A stretch of DNA of 64,000 bases from Pseudomaricurvus alkylphenolicus (GTDB lineage Bacteria; Pseudomonadota; Gammaproteobacteria; Pseudomonadales; Cellvibrionaceae), in contig NZ_JAAQPI010000014.1 of the NCBI RefSeq assembly GCF_011683955.1, positions 154,937-218,936 on the forward strand, in the 5' to 3' direction. Below, piece after piece: positions 43,446-52,425 of the stretch. Each line of letters starts with the position of its first letter. The stretch's first letter is position 1. The translations under genes and the position numbers were made by a program. A model generated the notes under the pieces. It searched no databases. It was given only the letters and a program-made list of their open reading frames with translations, and was not told the DNA's origin.

Positions 43446-45098
43446 ATGCGGGAATCCATGGAGTTTGATGTTGTAATTGTTGGTGCTGGTCCTGCGGGGT
43501 TGTCCGCAGCATGTCGTCTGATGCAGAAGGCAAAAGAATCTGCCCGGGAGATGTCCATCTGTGTGGTGGAGAAGGGCTCTGAGGTCGGTTCCCATATTCT
43601 CTCCGGTGCTGTAATTGAGCCCAGAGCATTAAACGAACTTTTTCCAGACTGGCACGAACGCGGTGCGCCTCTGAATTCCCTGGTCTCCCGTGATGAAATT
43701 TACTTGTTGCAGGATTCTGAAAATGCCAGGAAGTTGCCCGACTGGATCGTCCCCCAGACGATGCACAATAAAGGCAACTATATTATCAGTTTAGGAAACT
43801 TATGTCGTTGGCTAGCTGAACAAGCAGAGGCTTTGGGTGTTGAGATCTTCCCCGGTTTTGCTGCCACAGAGATCCTCTATAGCGAAGATGGCGCTGTACG
43901 AGGGGTCGCTACTGGTGATATGGGGGTTGGTGTTGATGGCCGGCCAAAGGACGGCTATATGCCGGGCATGGAGTTGTGCGCAAAATACACGATTTTTTCT
44001 GAGGGCTGTCGGGGTAGTCTCGGTAAGCAGGTTATTAATGAGTTTAATCTAGACGCTAACTCTGATGTACAGCACTACGGCCTTGGTTTCAAGGAGATAT
44101 GGGATGTAGATCCTGATAAACATCAGCCGGGTCTCGTGGTGCACTGCGGTGGATGGCCTTTAGAAAAGGGGACCAATGGGGGCTCTTTCCTTTACCACGG
44201 TGACAATAATCAGGTGGTGGTGGGTTTAGTCGTTGACTTAAGTTACAGCAATCCATACACCAGTCCGTTTGACGAGTTTCAGCGGATGAAGCAGCACCCT
44301 GTTTTTAAATGTACTCTGTCAGGAGGGAAGAGAGTTGCTTACGGTGCTCGCGCTATTGCGAAGGGAGGGCTAAACGCGTTGCCTAAAATGTGCTTTCCCG
44401 GCGGTCTATTGGTAGGTTGTGATGCTGGTACGCTGAACTTCGCGAAAATTAAGGGAACTCATACAGCAATGAAGAGCGGTATGCTGGCCGCCGAAACGAT
44501 ATTTGAAGCCTTGTCCGCTGGTGATCAGGGAGGGCGGGAACTTAGCGAGTATACTAAAGCATTTAGATCGTCATGGGTTTTCGATGAATTACAAAGAGCA
44601 CGAAATTTCGGTCCTGCAATACACAAATTTGGGACTCTAATGGGGGGCGCCTTTAACTTTATAGACCAAAATTTGTTTAAGGGCAGGCTGCCTTTCACGC
44701 TACGAGACAAGGTCCCAGATCACTCTCTGATGAAAGAAGCATCAGAGTGCCGATCAATCGATTATCCCAAGCCCGATGGTAAAATTAGTTTCGATAAACT
44801 TTCCTCAGTATTTCTTTCTGGTACTAACCACGAAGAAGATCAGCCCTGTCACCTAAAGTTGGCGGACGAGACCGTTCCTCTCAACATAAATTGGGAGGTT
44901 TATCAGGGACCTGAGGCCCGTTTCTGTCCCGCAGGTGTTTATGAGTATGTTGAGGACGCCCCGAGCGGGAACAATAGATTTCAGATTAGTGCCCAGAATT
45001 GTTTGCACTGCAAAACTTGCGATATTAAGGATCCGACACAGAACATAACGTGGATAGCCCCAGAAGGTTCGGGCGGGCCAAACTATCCGAATATGTGA
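43446..45098 (+). CDS. Electron transfer flavoprotein-ubiquinone oxidoreductase
   Basis: 550 residues. FAD-binding [15 protein letters not shown] at 9-23, a middle ubiquinone/membrane-associated region ([22 protein letters not shown] near 302), and a C-terminal 4Fe-4S site with CPAGVYEYV and [13 protein letters not shown]. It takes electrons from ETF and reduces ubiquinone at the inner membrane, linking demethylation to respiration. An AGAAGAGAAG tract precedes ATG 43446. A second copy of this normally single housekeeping gene would be expected elsewhere in the genome. Confidence 0.93.
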   Translation: MRESMEFDVVIVGAGPAGLSAACRLMQKAKESAREMSICVVEKGSEVGSHILSGAVIEPRALNELFPDWHERGAPLNSLVSRDEIYLLQDSENARKLPDWIVPQTMHNKGNYIISLGNLCRWLAEQAEALGVEIFPGFAATEILYSEDGAVRGVATGDMGVGVDGRPKDGYMPGMELCAKYTIFSEGCRGSLGKQVINEFNLDANSDVQHYGLGFKEIWDVDPDKHQPGLVVHCGGWPLEKGTNGGSFLYHGDNNQVVVGLVVDLSYSNPYTSPFDEFQRMKQHPVFKCTLSGGKRVAYGARAIAKGGLNALPKMCFPGGLLVGCDAGTLNFAKIKGTHTAMKSGMLAAETIFEALSAGDQGGRELSEYTKAFRSSWVFDELQRARNFGPAIHKFGTLMGGAFNFIDQNLFKGRLPFTLRDKVPDHSLMKEASECRSIDYPKPDGKISFDKLSSVFLSGTNHEEDQPCHLKLADETVPLNINWEVYQGPEARFCPAGVYEYVEDAPSGNNRFQISAQNCLHCKTCDIKDPTQNITWIAPEGSGGPNYPNM

Positions 45099-45159
45099 TC
45101 GACAACTTTTGTCGGACAATGAACAGCGATATTGTAATAACTCATCGGGAGTATTTAGT

Positions 45160-46038
45160 GTGATTGACGGTAAAGCTATAGCATCTGAATTGCGCGACCG
45201 AATTTCATCAGCGGTAGCTGTATTGAAGGAAGATCATGGCCTTATACCCGGCTTAGCGGTAGTAATAGTCGGCGAGGACGCAGCAAGTCAAGTGTATGTT
45301 AGAAATAAAACTCGACAGACTCGTGAAGCTGGAATGAACAGCTACGAATATAAGTTGCCAGAAGACACTAGTGAAGGTGAACTTCTGGGGGAAATTGACC
45401 GACTTAATAACGATTCGAACGTCAATGGGATCCTCGTGCAGTTGCCTTTGCCAGAGCACATTGATGAATCTGCAATCATAGCTGCGATTTCGCCTGAGAA
45501 GGATGTAGATGGATTTCATGCGGTTAATTCGGGTCGATTAATGATTGGAGAAAATGGGGCGCTAGTACCTTGTACTCCTCAGGGCTGTGTTATTTTGGCG
45601 AAAAGGCATTTGGGCAGTGATTTGTCCGGTAAGCATGTAGTTGTTATAGGTCGTTCTAATATTGTAGGTAAGCCTGTAGCAATGCTCTTATTGCAAGAGA
45701 ACTGCACAGTGACAATAACGCATTCAAAAACCAGAAAATTGGAAGAGATTTGCAAAGAGGCGGATATTGTTATAGCCGCTGTTGGCCGTGCGAAAATGGT
45801 TAAGGCTGATTGGATCAAACCAGGCGCAACAGTAATTGATGTAGGCATTAATCGAACTACTAACTCTGATGGAAGAGCAAAACTGGTTGGCGATGTCGAT
45901 TTCGAGGAGGCGGTCGAAGTTGCGGGAGGAATTACCCCAGTACCGGGAGGCGTTGGTCCTATGACGATTGCCTGCTTGCTTCGTAATACGTTTAAAGCAA
46001 CTTGCCATCAAAACAATATCTCTGGGATAGATGTTTAG
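45160..46038 (+). CDS. folD: Methylene-THF dehydrogenase/cyclohydrolase FolD
   Basis: 292 residues from GTG 45160, chosen because GGGAG at 45147-45151 precedes it and the FolD fold starts at VIDGK; the frame is open to TTG 45109. Catalytic signature [13 protein letters not shown] near 45-57, [11 protein letters not shown] near 92, PEKDVDGFH near 113, the NADP loop [12 protein letters not shown] near 161, and [12 protein letters not shown] near 262. It oxidises methylene-THF and hydrolyses methenyl-THF to 10-formyl-THF, the next step for the carbon released by the upstream dehydrogenase. Confidence 0.93.
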   Translation: MIDGKAIASELRDRISSAVAVLKEDHGLIPGLAVVIVGEDAASQVYVRNKTRQTREAGMNSYEYKLPEDTSEGELLGEIDRLNNDSNVNGILVQLPLPEHIDESAIIAAISPEKDVDGFHAVNSGRLMIGENGALVPCTPQGCVILAKRHLGSDLSGKHVVVIGRSNIVGKPVAMLLLQENCTVTITHSKTRKLEEICKEADIVIAAVGRAKMVKADWIKPGATVIDVGINRTTNSDGRAKLVGDVDFEEAVEVAGGITPVPGGVGPMTIACLLRNTFKATCHQNNISGIDV

Positions 46039-46093
46039 CTGATCGAAGCGGATGGAATCCAAATTTGAATTGAAATATTTATAGGTCTACGTT

Positions 46094-46969
46094 ATGTCAA
46101 GAAATTCAGGCACCATAAACTCTTTTGTCCTTACAGTTAGCTGTGAAAGCTCACCCGGTATTGTCGCTGGGGTTTCATCCTATCTGGCTAATAGTGGTTG
46201 TGATATAGTCGAGCTGTCTCAATTTGATGATAAAGCCAGTGGCAAGTTCTTTATGAGAGTGGTATTCGCTTTCCTTCCGGAAGTAGAAAATACGATTGAA
46301 AGCATGCGTTCTGGGTTTGTCGAAATAGAAGACGAATTTGGCTTAGAGTGGGCGATGTATGAGGAAAGACGTCCCTCAAAAGTGCTGATAATGGTGTCAA
46401 AGTTCGATCATTGTCTTGATGACCTTCTCTATCGTCATCATAAGGGGGAACTGAATATTGAAATCACAGCGGTCGTGTCAAACCATTTAGATCTTCGACC
46501 TATGGTCGAGCGTGAAGGTATTCGATTTGTATACTTACCGGTGACAAAGGAAAATAAACTGTCTAAGGAAGAAGAGCTATTGAACATTGTTGAGGAAACC
46601 GGTACAGAATTGGTAGTTCTAGCACGGTATATGCAGGTGTTATCTGATCAGTTATGTGAACATCTCCATGGTCGAGCAATCAACATTCATCACTCATTCT
46701 TGCCCGGATTCAAAGGTGCCAAGCCCTATCATCAGGCATTTGAACGTGGAGTAAAATTGATAGGTGCCACAGCGCATTATGTTACCGCTGAGCTGGATGA
46801 GGGCCCCATTATCGAGCAATCTGTTCAATCGGTTGATCACGCATATTATCCAGATGATCTGGTCGCTCTAGGCAGAGATACCGAGACGATGGCTTTGGCG
46901 CGTGCGGTGAAATTGCATATAGAACATAGAGTCTTTCTTTCAGGAAATAAGACGGTTATTTTTAAGTAG
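46094..46969 (+). CDS. purU: Formyltetrahydrofolate deformylase
   Basis: 291 residues: an N-terminal ACT domain (about 8-85, FVLTVSCESSPGIVAGVSSYL) and a formyltransferase-fold domain with VVSNHLDLRPMVE near 126, INIHHSFLPGFKGAKPYHQA near 200 and GATAHYVTAELDEGPIIEQ near 224. PurU hydrolyses 10-formyl-THF to formate and THF. Ending the operon with this enzyme regenerates free THF for the demethylase and discharges the methyl carbon as formate. A candidate terminator follows at 47051. Confidence 0.93.
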   Translation: MSRNSGTINSFVLTVSCESSPGIVAGVSSYLANSGCDIVELSQFDDKASGKFFMRVVFAFLPEVENTIESMRSGFVEIEDEFGLEWAMYEERRPSKVLIMVSKFDHCLDDLLYRHHKGELNIEITAVVSNHLDLRPMVEREGIRFVYLPVTKENKLSKEEELLNIVEETGTELVVLARYMQVLSDQLCEHLHGRAINIHHSFLPGFKGAKPYHQAFERGVKLIGATAHYVTAELDEGPIIEQSVQSVDHAYYPDDLVALGRDTETMALARAVKLHIEHRVFLSGNKTVIFK

Positions 46970-47050
46970 GGATAAGAGCGTCTGGAATACTGTGATGAAT
47001 ATGAAGGTTCACCTTTGAGGAAATAACAGATAGCTGTTTGAAGCAATATG

Positions 47051-47094
47051 GGGCAAAAGCTACTTTCTTGTAAAGATGGCACTTGCCCTTTTTT
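47051..47094 (+). terminator. Possible terminator after purU
   Basis: GGGCAA pairs with TTGCCC around a long loop that contains a nested CTTT/AAAG pair, and TTTTTT follows. The stem is short. No gene is seen in 46970-47431. Confidence 0.45.
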
Positions 47095-47385
47095 ATAGCC
47101 CAGGCAGTAGAAGGCATTGGAAGCAGTAGATCAAAAGTGGTTATCGGAGAAGCTGGTGAGTGAGTGGTGTATTAAACTACAGCTCGAACTTACTAGCAGC
47201 TCTTTCAATGGCAGGTATTGGTTACATACCTGAACTTTATTCTCCAAAGCAGAATTGTGCATTGTAGTTTGCACAAGTCCGCTTCGGGTAGACTCCGGAA
47301 GTACATTTACGCAATGTTGCTTGAGGCAGTCTTTCAGAAGTCTAGCGCTCTTCAAATATGGGGGCTAGTTTTAACTACAATATAA

Positions 47386-47424
47386 CCCCAGCGCGCTACG
47401 CCGCTGCGGTGTAGCGCGCTGGGG
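47386..47424. repeat. 14-bp perfect GC-rich inverted repeat behind the integrase
   Basis: CCCCAGCGCGCTAC (47386-47399) and GTAGCGCGCTGGGG (47411-47424) with an 11-base spacer. It starts 8 bases beyond the integrase stop codon. It may end the integrase transcript or be a folded recombination site, as in integrase-associated elements; there is no T-run. Confidence 0.6.
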
Positions 47425-47431
47425 GGAGCAG

Positions 47432-48057
47432 CTAGATCTCAATTCTCTCCGCGATATCAAACGCGTCGTCTACTTCTATTCCTAAGTATTGAACTGTAGA
47501 TTCAAGCTTGGTGTGACCTAGCAGCAACTGTACCACTCGAAGATTTTGGTACGTCTGTAGATCAATGCTGCTTTCGTGCGCCGAAGTGAATGGGTTCCAT
47601 ACTCAGATGGGTCAAGCCCAATAGCCGTAAACCACGAATCGACTATTCTAGCGTATTGTCGAGTAGAGAGGTGAGGGCGACATTTTATTCGACTGGGAAA
47701 TAGGTAGTCGCTTTCCGCGAGTCCCGCATGCTGGATCCATTTTCCCACGGCTTCACGAGTTTGACTGGTGAGTTCAAATTGAACCGGGTGATGGGTCTTC
47801 TGCTGGATGATCATTGCCCTTTTCAGCACGTGGCCGCCGCGGGTGACATCCTGAACTCGCAGAGCCAACAAGTCACAAGAACGCAGTTTGCTGTCGATGG
47901 CCAAGTTAAACATCGCTAACTCACGGACCTGGTTGGACATCTGAAGACGAATCCGGATTGCCCACACATCCTGTTGTTTTAACGGTGGTTTCTGGCCAAC
48001 GATTTTTCCCTTATTCCAGGGCTTTCGAGCTACTGCGGTTACACTGTCATCTTTCAT
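47432..48057 (-). pseudogene. Tyrosine recombinase/integrase, one-base frameshift
   Basis: The first frame gives 179 residues with the catalytic domain of a tyrosine integrase: Arg box LRSCDLLALRVQDV near 57-70, THSLRRTKAALIYRRTK (HxxR) near 154-170, then nonsense WYSCC and a stop. In the next frame the missing C-terminus continues at once: NLRVVQLLLGHTKLES-TVQYLGIEVDDA, with the GH and the Tyr nucleophile. Loss of one A (T on the plus strand, run 47544-47547) joins them. A perfect AGGAGG ribosome site precedes ATG 48057. The protein is the short, self-contained type of about 200 residues. It is inactive unless the shift is a read error or is bypassed. Confidence 0.8.
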
Positions 48058-48360
48058 GGTTGGTTCCTCCTATACGGATAGAACTCCATTATGGGGAGGA
48101 GCTCGACCACTCGGCTTCTTTGCACTTCAGTTGACCCAAGGTTTTGGTGGTGGAACTCCGAGCTGAATATCGACTGCTAGGGAATATGGAGCTTCCACGA
48201 CCTACTAATGCTAAGAATTGTCTGGGTAGGTGATAACGACTATTTCAAGGCGTATCGCTAACTTGCTGATTTTATGAAGGTTTTTCGATTGATTGAGGTG
48301 TGGCAGGATAGATTATCTATGTGCTATCATAAGGGGGTACATTCATATGGTGTAGTTGTT
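48058..48360. other. Gap between integrase and antitoxin genes
   Basis: No gene seen. It carries the integrase ribosome site at 48066-48071 and must hold the divergent promoters; no box is convincing. Confidence 0.3.
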
Positions 48361-48687
48361 ATGAAAACGATAGGTATCCGTGCACTGAGAGAGAACCCTG
48401 GTGTCTTGAGCCAATCTGCGGCGGCAGGGGAGTTCGTCCTTGTCACTAATCGCAGTGACCCGATATCGCTTTCAGTCCCCTTTGACGATGAGTTACTCCG
48501 TGCTGGAGTGCATGTAAATATGGCCATAAAACTCTATGAAGATGGACTGCTGACCATGCCCAAGGCGGCACGATTGGCGAAGATGTCGGTAGAAGAGTTC
48601 ATGAGTCGGCTTGCAGTTCTTGACATCGTTGTAGTTGATCAGTCATCTGAGGAGCTGGCGTCCGATTTGGATGCCCTGAATGACTAG
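48361..48687 (+). CDS. Antitoxin: Phd-like N-terminus with UPF0175-type C-terminus
   Basis: 108 residues from ATG 48361. Residues 1-40 (MKTIGIRALRENP, GEFVLVTNRSDPISLS) match Phd/YefM-type antitoxins. Residues 55-85 (AIKLYEDGLLTMPKAARLAKMSVEEFM) match UPF0175, a family that pairs with DUF3368 PIN toxins. It overlaps the toxin gene by eight bases, as usual in type II toxin-antitoxin operons. It should bind its own promoter and neutralise the toxin. The ribosome site is poor. The open frame goes further upstream to 48274, without family support. Confidence 0.75.
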   Translation: MKTIGIRALRENPGVLSQSAAAGEFVLVTNRSDPISLSVPFDDELLRAGVHVNMAIKLYEDGLLTMPKAARLAKMSVEEFMSRLAVLDIVVVDQSSEELASDLDALND

Positions 48688-49174
48688 GATCATTGTATCG
48701 GATACGGGACCGCTGATCGCCCTAGCATTGGTAGACTTACTCCGGGTCTTGCCAAAACTGTTTTCTACGGTCTATGTGCCGGATTGCGTTATGAAGGAGG
48801 CCACTCAGGATGCAACGAGGCCCGGCGCCAAAGCGATACTTGCTGCCGCGGAGGAGGGGTGGATTGTCCGAAAGTCGGTGGAGGTCTCTGAAACTTACCA
48901 GACACTGGCTGCGGTCCTCGATCAGGGTGAGGCAGAAGCTTTGGCCTTGGCTGAACATCTAAATGCGATTGCATTGGTAGATGAACGCCGTGGGCGAAAA
49001 GTTGCGATCAAACGCGGGATTGCTGTTACTGGAACAGCTGCAGTGTTGATCAAGGCCAAAAAGTTAGGCGAGATTGATCTTGTGAAGCCTTTTTTGCAAC
49101 GAATGTCTCAATGTGGTTATCGACTTTCTGTCTCGCTGTTAGATGAAGTCTTAAAATTGTGCGATGAAAGCTAA
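48680..49174 (+). CDS. PIN-domain toxin, DUF3368 type
   Basis: 164 residues. PIN nuclease features: first acidic residue in VSDTGPLIALA at about 8, Glu in DQGEAEALALAE near 85, and Asp in ALVDERRGRKVA near 102, followed by GTAAVLIKAKKLG. PIN toxins cleave RNA using Mg2+. It forms a two-gene unit with the preceding antitoxin. Lying next to a broken integrase, it may stabilise the former mobile element. Confidence 0.78.
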   Translation: MTRIIVSDTGPLIALALVDLLRVLPKLFSTVYVPDCVMKEATQDATRPGAKAILAAAEEGWIVRKSVEVSETYQTLAAVLDQGEAEALALAEHLNAIALVDERRGRKVAIKRGIAVTGTAAVLIKAKKLGEIDLVKPFLQRMSQCGYRLSVSLLDEVLKLCDES

Positions 49175-49432
49175 TCAAATAACAGATTCTACCTGCCAGC
49201 ATTTGGTTTCTGAGAAATCGGTAGCAAGGTGAGAATGAGCCTTCAGAACTCAGTACGTTTCTGAGTTGTTGCTAAAATCTCACTTTCCAATCCAAGCATC
49301 AACTGCCCGTTGTCGATAAATTTGATCTCTCTATCGGGAAGATTATACGTCTTTGGTGATTTCTACCTAGATCCAGAAAACTGCCATTCTGGAGTAAATC
49401 TTACACTCTCGATTTTTTGATGGTCCATAAAT

Positions 49433-49542
49433 AGCGGAAGTTCCGCTCTACCACGGCTGTCAGCCATGAGCGGAAATAGCTATATCGTTTTAATGATGAA
49501 ATTATAACGGAAGGAGTCAGGGCTAAAGCAGTCGTAGAGGTG
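49433..49542. repeat. Dispersed repeat, 110 bp (copy B)
   Basis: Diverged copy of 23473-23583: TCTACCACGGCTGTCAGCC then ATGAGCGGAA near the start and GCTAAAGCAGTCGTAGAGGTG at the end. Nothing else is supportable in 49175-49679. Confidence 0.5.
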
Positions 49543-49679
49543 CTGCGAATTGAGGTAACCATATGGCTGGATTCAGTCCAATCGCAGAAATTGATCTTAC
49601 CTGGTGCGGATTATCCCCGATACTATAGCAGCCAATATCTCAAGTTGAGTTCTCAGAAACCCCTCATGCTTTGGCAACG

Positions 49680-49737
49680 GCCCCCTGTGTCAGGATTGAT
49701 GTCACCCCCTAAATTGTTGGTAATTTGAACAGGGGGC
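49680..49737. mobile_element. Probable IS end with 9-bp inverted repeats
   Basis: GCCCCCTGT (49680-49688) and ACAGGGGGC (49729-49737) flank TGTCAGGATTGATGTCACCC, directly before the transposase stump. This looks like the left end of a decayed insertion sequence. Confidence 0.4.
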
Positions 49738-49750
49738 TGATGAGGAATGA

Positions 49751-49882
49751 TTGAAACACTATTCACCAGAAAGGAAAGAAGCGGTACTTAAGAAGCTGTT
49801 GCCACCATACAATATGACTGTAGCAGAGGTATCAACGCAGGAAGGATCAGGAATATTCTGTTGGTTTCTGAAATTTTCTTAA
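49751..49882 (+). pseudogene. Transposase OrfA N-terminal stump
   Basis: TTG-started frame of 43 codons. KHYSPERKEAVLKKLLPP then YNMTVAEVSTQEG is the start of an IS3-type OrfA helix-turn-helix protein; the expected continuation is lost after EG and a stop follows soon. Its end overlaps the 3' end of the minus-strand GFA remnant, so the break lies at about 49842. Confidence 0.6.
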
Positions 49883-50169
49883 GGAATAAACGCAAGTTGG
49901 TCAAATATTCCAAATTCCATGGAAGGCTTACCGCATAGTCTACAAAGTCCTCTAGTAATTTTTGGCGGAAGCTTCATGCGACTGAAGTTGGTGGCACTGA
50001 TGTCGATCAGTTTAACATGTTTTTTCCTTGCAATAGCGACATCTGAATATGGCTCTCCTGTATATCGTTGACAAACTGTACAATGGCAAATGAAGCGAAA
50101 AATGGGAGTTGAAGTAAGTCTGTATTCATTCGAGCCGTATGCACAGAAAATGCAGTGTTTTTCTTCATG
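49879..50169 (-). pseudogene. GFA-family (Mss4-like) protein, no start codon
   Basis: 96 open codons without an ATG, GTG or TTG near the front; a TGA precedes them, and an ATG with AAAAGGA upstream (about 50174) is in another frame. The residues show the glutathione-dependent formaldehyde-activating (GFA) zinc pattern: HCIFCAYG near the start, FICHCTVCQRYTG, and GLCRLCGKPSMEFG. A small frameshift at the 5' end probably killed it. A GFA relative near formaldehyde/one-carbon genes may be chance. Confidence 0.6.
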
Positions 50170-50313
50170 TCATGGTCCTTTTCAGAAACGTCAACAGTCT
50201 TCGGATACGAACAAGTTACTTCCTACCTATTCTTTTGAACTGTGGCTCAGCGTGATGAGTTCACTTCCTCCAGTAGCGGCTACATGAATCAAGATTAATT
50301 TTAAAATACTGGT

Positions 50314-51303
50314 CTATTCTGAAATCACTAGATTTCTCTGTGTACCCAGATTGATTTTTCTGTCGGCACTGACAATCGTAGACTCAATTAAGTCATTTGG
50401 TTGAAGATACTTATCATTCTTGGACTGTTTATTGATAAATGCCTTCCACTTTATCGTGTCTGGTAGCAGTCCCAGTAATTTAATTAGAATACCGGAGGGA
50501 ACGGTTAAAGCACATCCTCCTGGCGATCCAGTAAGAAGCAAATCTCCCGGTTTTAAGTCTGAAAATTTAGATAGCTCACTCAGCGTTTCGTGGGGTGAAT
50601 AAATCATATTACCACTGGTATCAGATTGCCGGAGTTCACCATTAACCGTCAGTTGCAGGCTCAGTGACTCCAAGTAGTGCATTTCATCCGGCCCAAGTAG
50701 GCATAGAAAGGGGCCAGTGGGGCAGAATGTTCGGTAGCTTTTTCCCTTAAAGTACTGACCCTGAGGTATTTGGATGTCACGGGCAGTAACGTCGTGAACC
50801 ATAACGATTCCTGCGATAAAACGGTGTAGATTGTCTTTCGAAAGCTCTACAGCGGTGCTGATATCTTCGCCAATTACGATTCCCAGTTCAATCTCGTAGT
50901 CTAACAGCTGGACATGCGATGGCCGAATAATGTCTGAGGTTGGACCGGTTATACTGGTATCGGATTTATGGAAAATGGTGTTAAAACTCTTATCGTTAGG
51001 GTCCATCCCGGTTTCAATGCGACTTTGAGGGTAATTGGATCCCTGGCATAAAATTCTGCACGGTTTTGAAATGGGTGAGAGCACATTGATAGCGGCTATG
51101 CTAATGAGTTTATGTTCATAGTTCCGTAACTGACTAGCCATGGAGAAAGCCAGATCTTTACCATGTCGAAGGAACGACTGTGTGTCATCATAATTCCCCT
51201 TGATCGCATAGAAGCATAGGTCACCACTTGCTTGGGTGTCGACGACGGCCCACCCGATATCGCCGTTTTTAATGTGTTGATATCTAGCAACATGACAGGG
51301 CAT
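50314..51303 (-). CDS. Fumarylacetoacetate-hydrolase-family protein
   Basis: 329 residues. FAH-domain features: ILCQGSNYPQSR near 84, the metal-binding LDYEIELGIVIGEDIS near 133-148, VHDVTARDIQ near 168, KGKSYRTFCPTGPFL near 184, and LLLTGSPGGCAL near 260. The family splits C-C bonds of acylpyruvates or hydrates/decarboxylates related keto acids at a metal centre. It is the promoter-distal neighbour of an AraC gene on the same strand (91-bp gap). GGAAGGAAAT precedes ATG 51303. The substrate is unknown. Confidence 0.85.
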   Translation of the reverse strand: MPCHVARYQHIKNGDIGWAVVDTQASGDLCFYAIKGNYDDTQSFLRHGKDLAFSMASQLRNYEHKLISIAAINVLSPISKPCRILCQGSNYPQSRIETGMDPNDKSFNTIFHKSDTSITGPTSDIIRPSHVQLLDYEIELGIVIGEDISTAVELSKDNLHRFIAGIVMVHDVTARDIQIPQGQYFKGKSYRTFCPTGPFLCLLGPDEMHYLESLSLQLTVNGELRQSDTSGNMIYSPHETLSELSKFSDLKPGDLLLTGSPGGCALTVPSGILIKLLGLLPDTIKWKAFINKQSKNDKYLQPNDLIESTIVSADRKINLGTQRNLVISE

Positions 51304-51394
51304 ATTCTAATTTCCTTCCTAAAGTCATTCGACGTTTATATCGATAATTTGTGGGATGGCCGTTAAGCCTCTCTTCTGTACGAAAGTGGTGGAG

Positions 51395-52405
51395 TCAAGT
51401 ATTTTCGATTTCGGTAGGTGAAGTCCCCCACCATTTCTTAAATGCTCTTATAAAGCTGGCTGATTCGGAGTAATTCAAGCGTTCAGCGATCACTTTAACC
51501 GGTAACCTGGCCGTTAGAAGCAATTCCCTGGCAACCGTCATTTTGGTACTCAAGACGATCTCACTAAACGTGTGATGCTCTTCTTGAAGACGTCGTTTTA
51601 GCGTTCTCTCACTCATAAACATCAACTTCGCAACCTCTGACAGCTTAGGGGTGAAATTCTTTTCGTTGAGAATAAACTCCCGAATTCGTTGAGCATGGTC
51701 CGGAAGTTGCTTTTGTACTCTGAGCGCACCCTCGCATTCGGCAATAAAATGGGCGTGCACTAGAGGATCAGTCGATGGGAAGGGAGTGCTTAACAGCTCT
51801 TTAGAAGCTATGATCGAATAATTAGGTTGAGCAGGTAGAATCTTAAGTCGGATCATATCCCCTAGCTGTTTTTCATATACAGGATCAGAAAAAGGCAAAC
51901 CGATTTGGAAGCTCGAGATGTCGTAGCTCGGAATCACCTCCTTCAAGAAATTTACCGTGGTTGCGTAATAACGCTCAAACATAAAGCGATGTATTGATTC
52001 CGGAAGATGGCTCATTTCCAATACAAAAGCCACTTGATCCTGGGATTCTCTGAATTTCACTTTGGATAACATACTTGATAATTCAGAAAAATGAGACATG
52101 GCCTCAAAGGCGGAACGAACATCGGGACTGGTTAGTACGGCCAGCCCCCATATTCCGAAATTGGTGAGGCGAAGCGGCTGTCCAGCCTGGATTCCGTAGC
52201 CCGCTTTCTTCGGGAGATGGGCTACGGCATTCTCGATAACGGCTACTTCAGTGGAATCCGAAATAGTGGCATCCAGCTCGAAGAGGCTATCAACCGTTAA
52301 GGACGTTCCCTGCAGACACAAACATGGTGCAATACCCTCTCGCTCGGCAATATTAACAATAGCCTGGATTGCCAGTTTGGCACGGCTATTCTCTTTCCAA
52401 GACAC
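51395..52405 (-). CDS. AraC-family regulator (OruR/ArgR-like N-terminus)
   Basis: 336 residues. C-terminal double HTH: LSEVAKLMFMSERTLKRRLQEE near 250 and VKVIAERLNYSESASFIRAFKKWWGTSPTEI near 301. The N-terminal ~200 residues fit the arabinose-binding-like domain of OruR/catabolic AraC regulators (LRLTNFGIWGLAVLTSPDVRSAFE near 78). It lies between the FAH-family gene and the SCP2/dioxygenase pair, all on one strand, and likely activates one or both. The 20-bp gap to the SCP2-like gene suggests co-transcription. Confidence 0.88.
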   Translation of the reverse strand: MSWKENSRAKLAIQAIVNIAEREGIAPCLCLQGTSLTVDSLFELDATISDSTEVAVIENAVAHLPKKAGYGIQAGQPLRLTNFGIWGLAVLTSPDVRSAFEAMSHFSELSSMLSKVKFRESQDQVAFVLEMSHLPESIHRFMFERYYATTVNFLKEVIPSYDISSFQIGLPFSDPVYEKQLGDMIRLKILPAQPNYSIIASKELLSTPFPSTDPLVHAHFIAECEGALRVQKQLPDHAQRIREFILNEKNFTPKLSEVAKLMFMSERTLKRRLQEEHHTFSEIVLSTKMTVARELLLTARLPVKVIAERLNYSESASFIRAFKKWWGTSPTEIENT

Positions 52406-52425
52406 TTCGACTTATCCCAAAGGCT

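Noticed and set aside
47386..47424. Hairpin considered as an integron attC site
   Set aside because: A TATAAC precedes it, but no matching GTTRRRY-type core is visible on the other side, and the arms are perfect with no extrahelical bases; the integrase is not IntI-like in length.
49540..49728. 62-codon plus-strand open frame
   Set aside because: It spans the dispersed repeat and IS end and has no family pattern.
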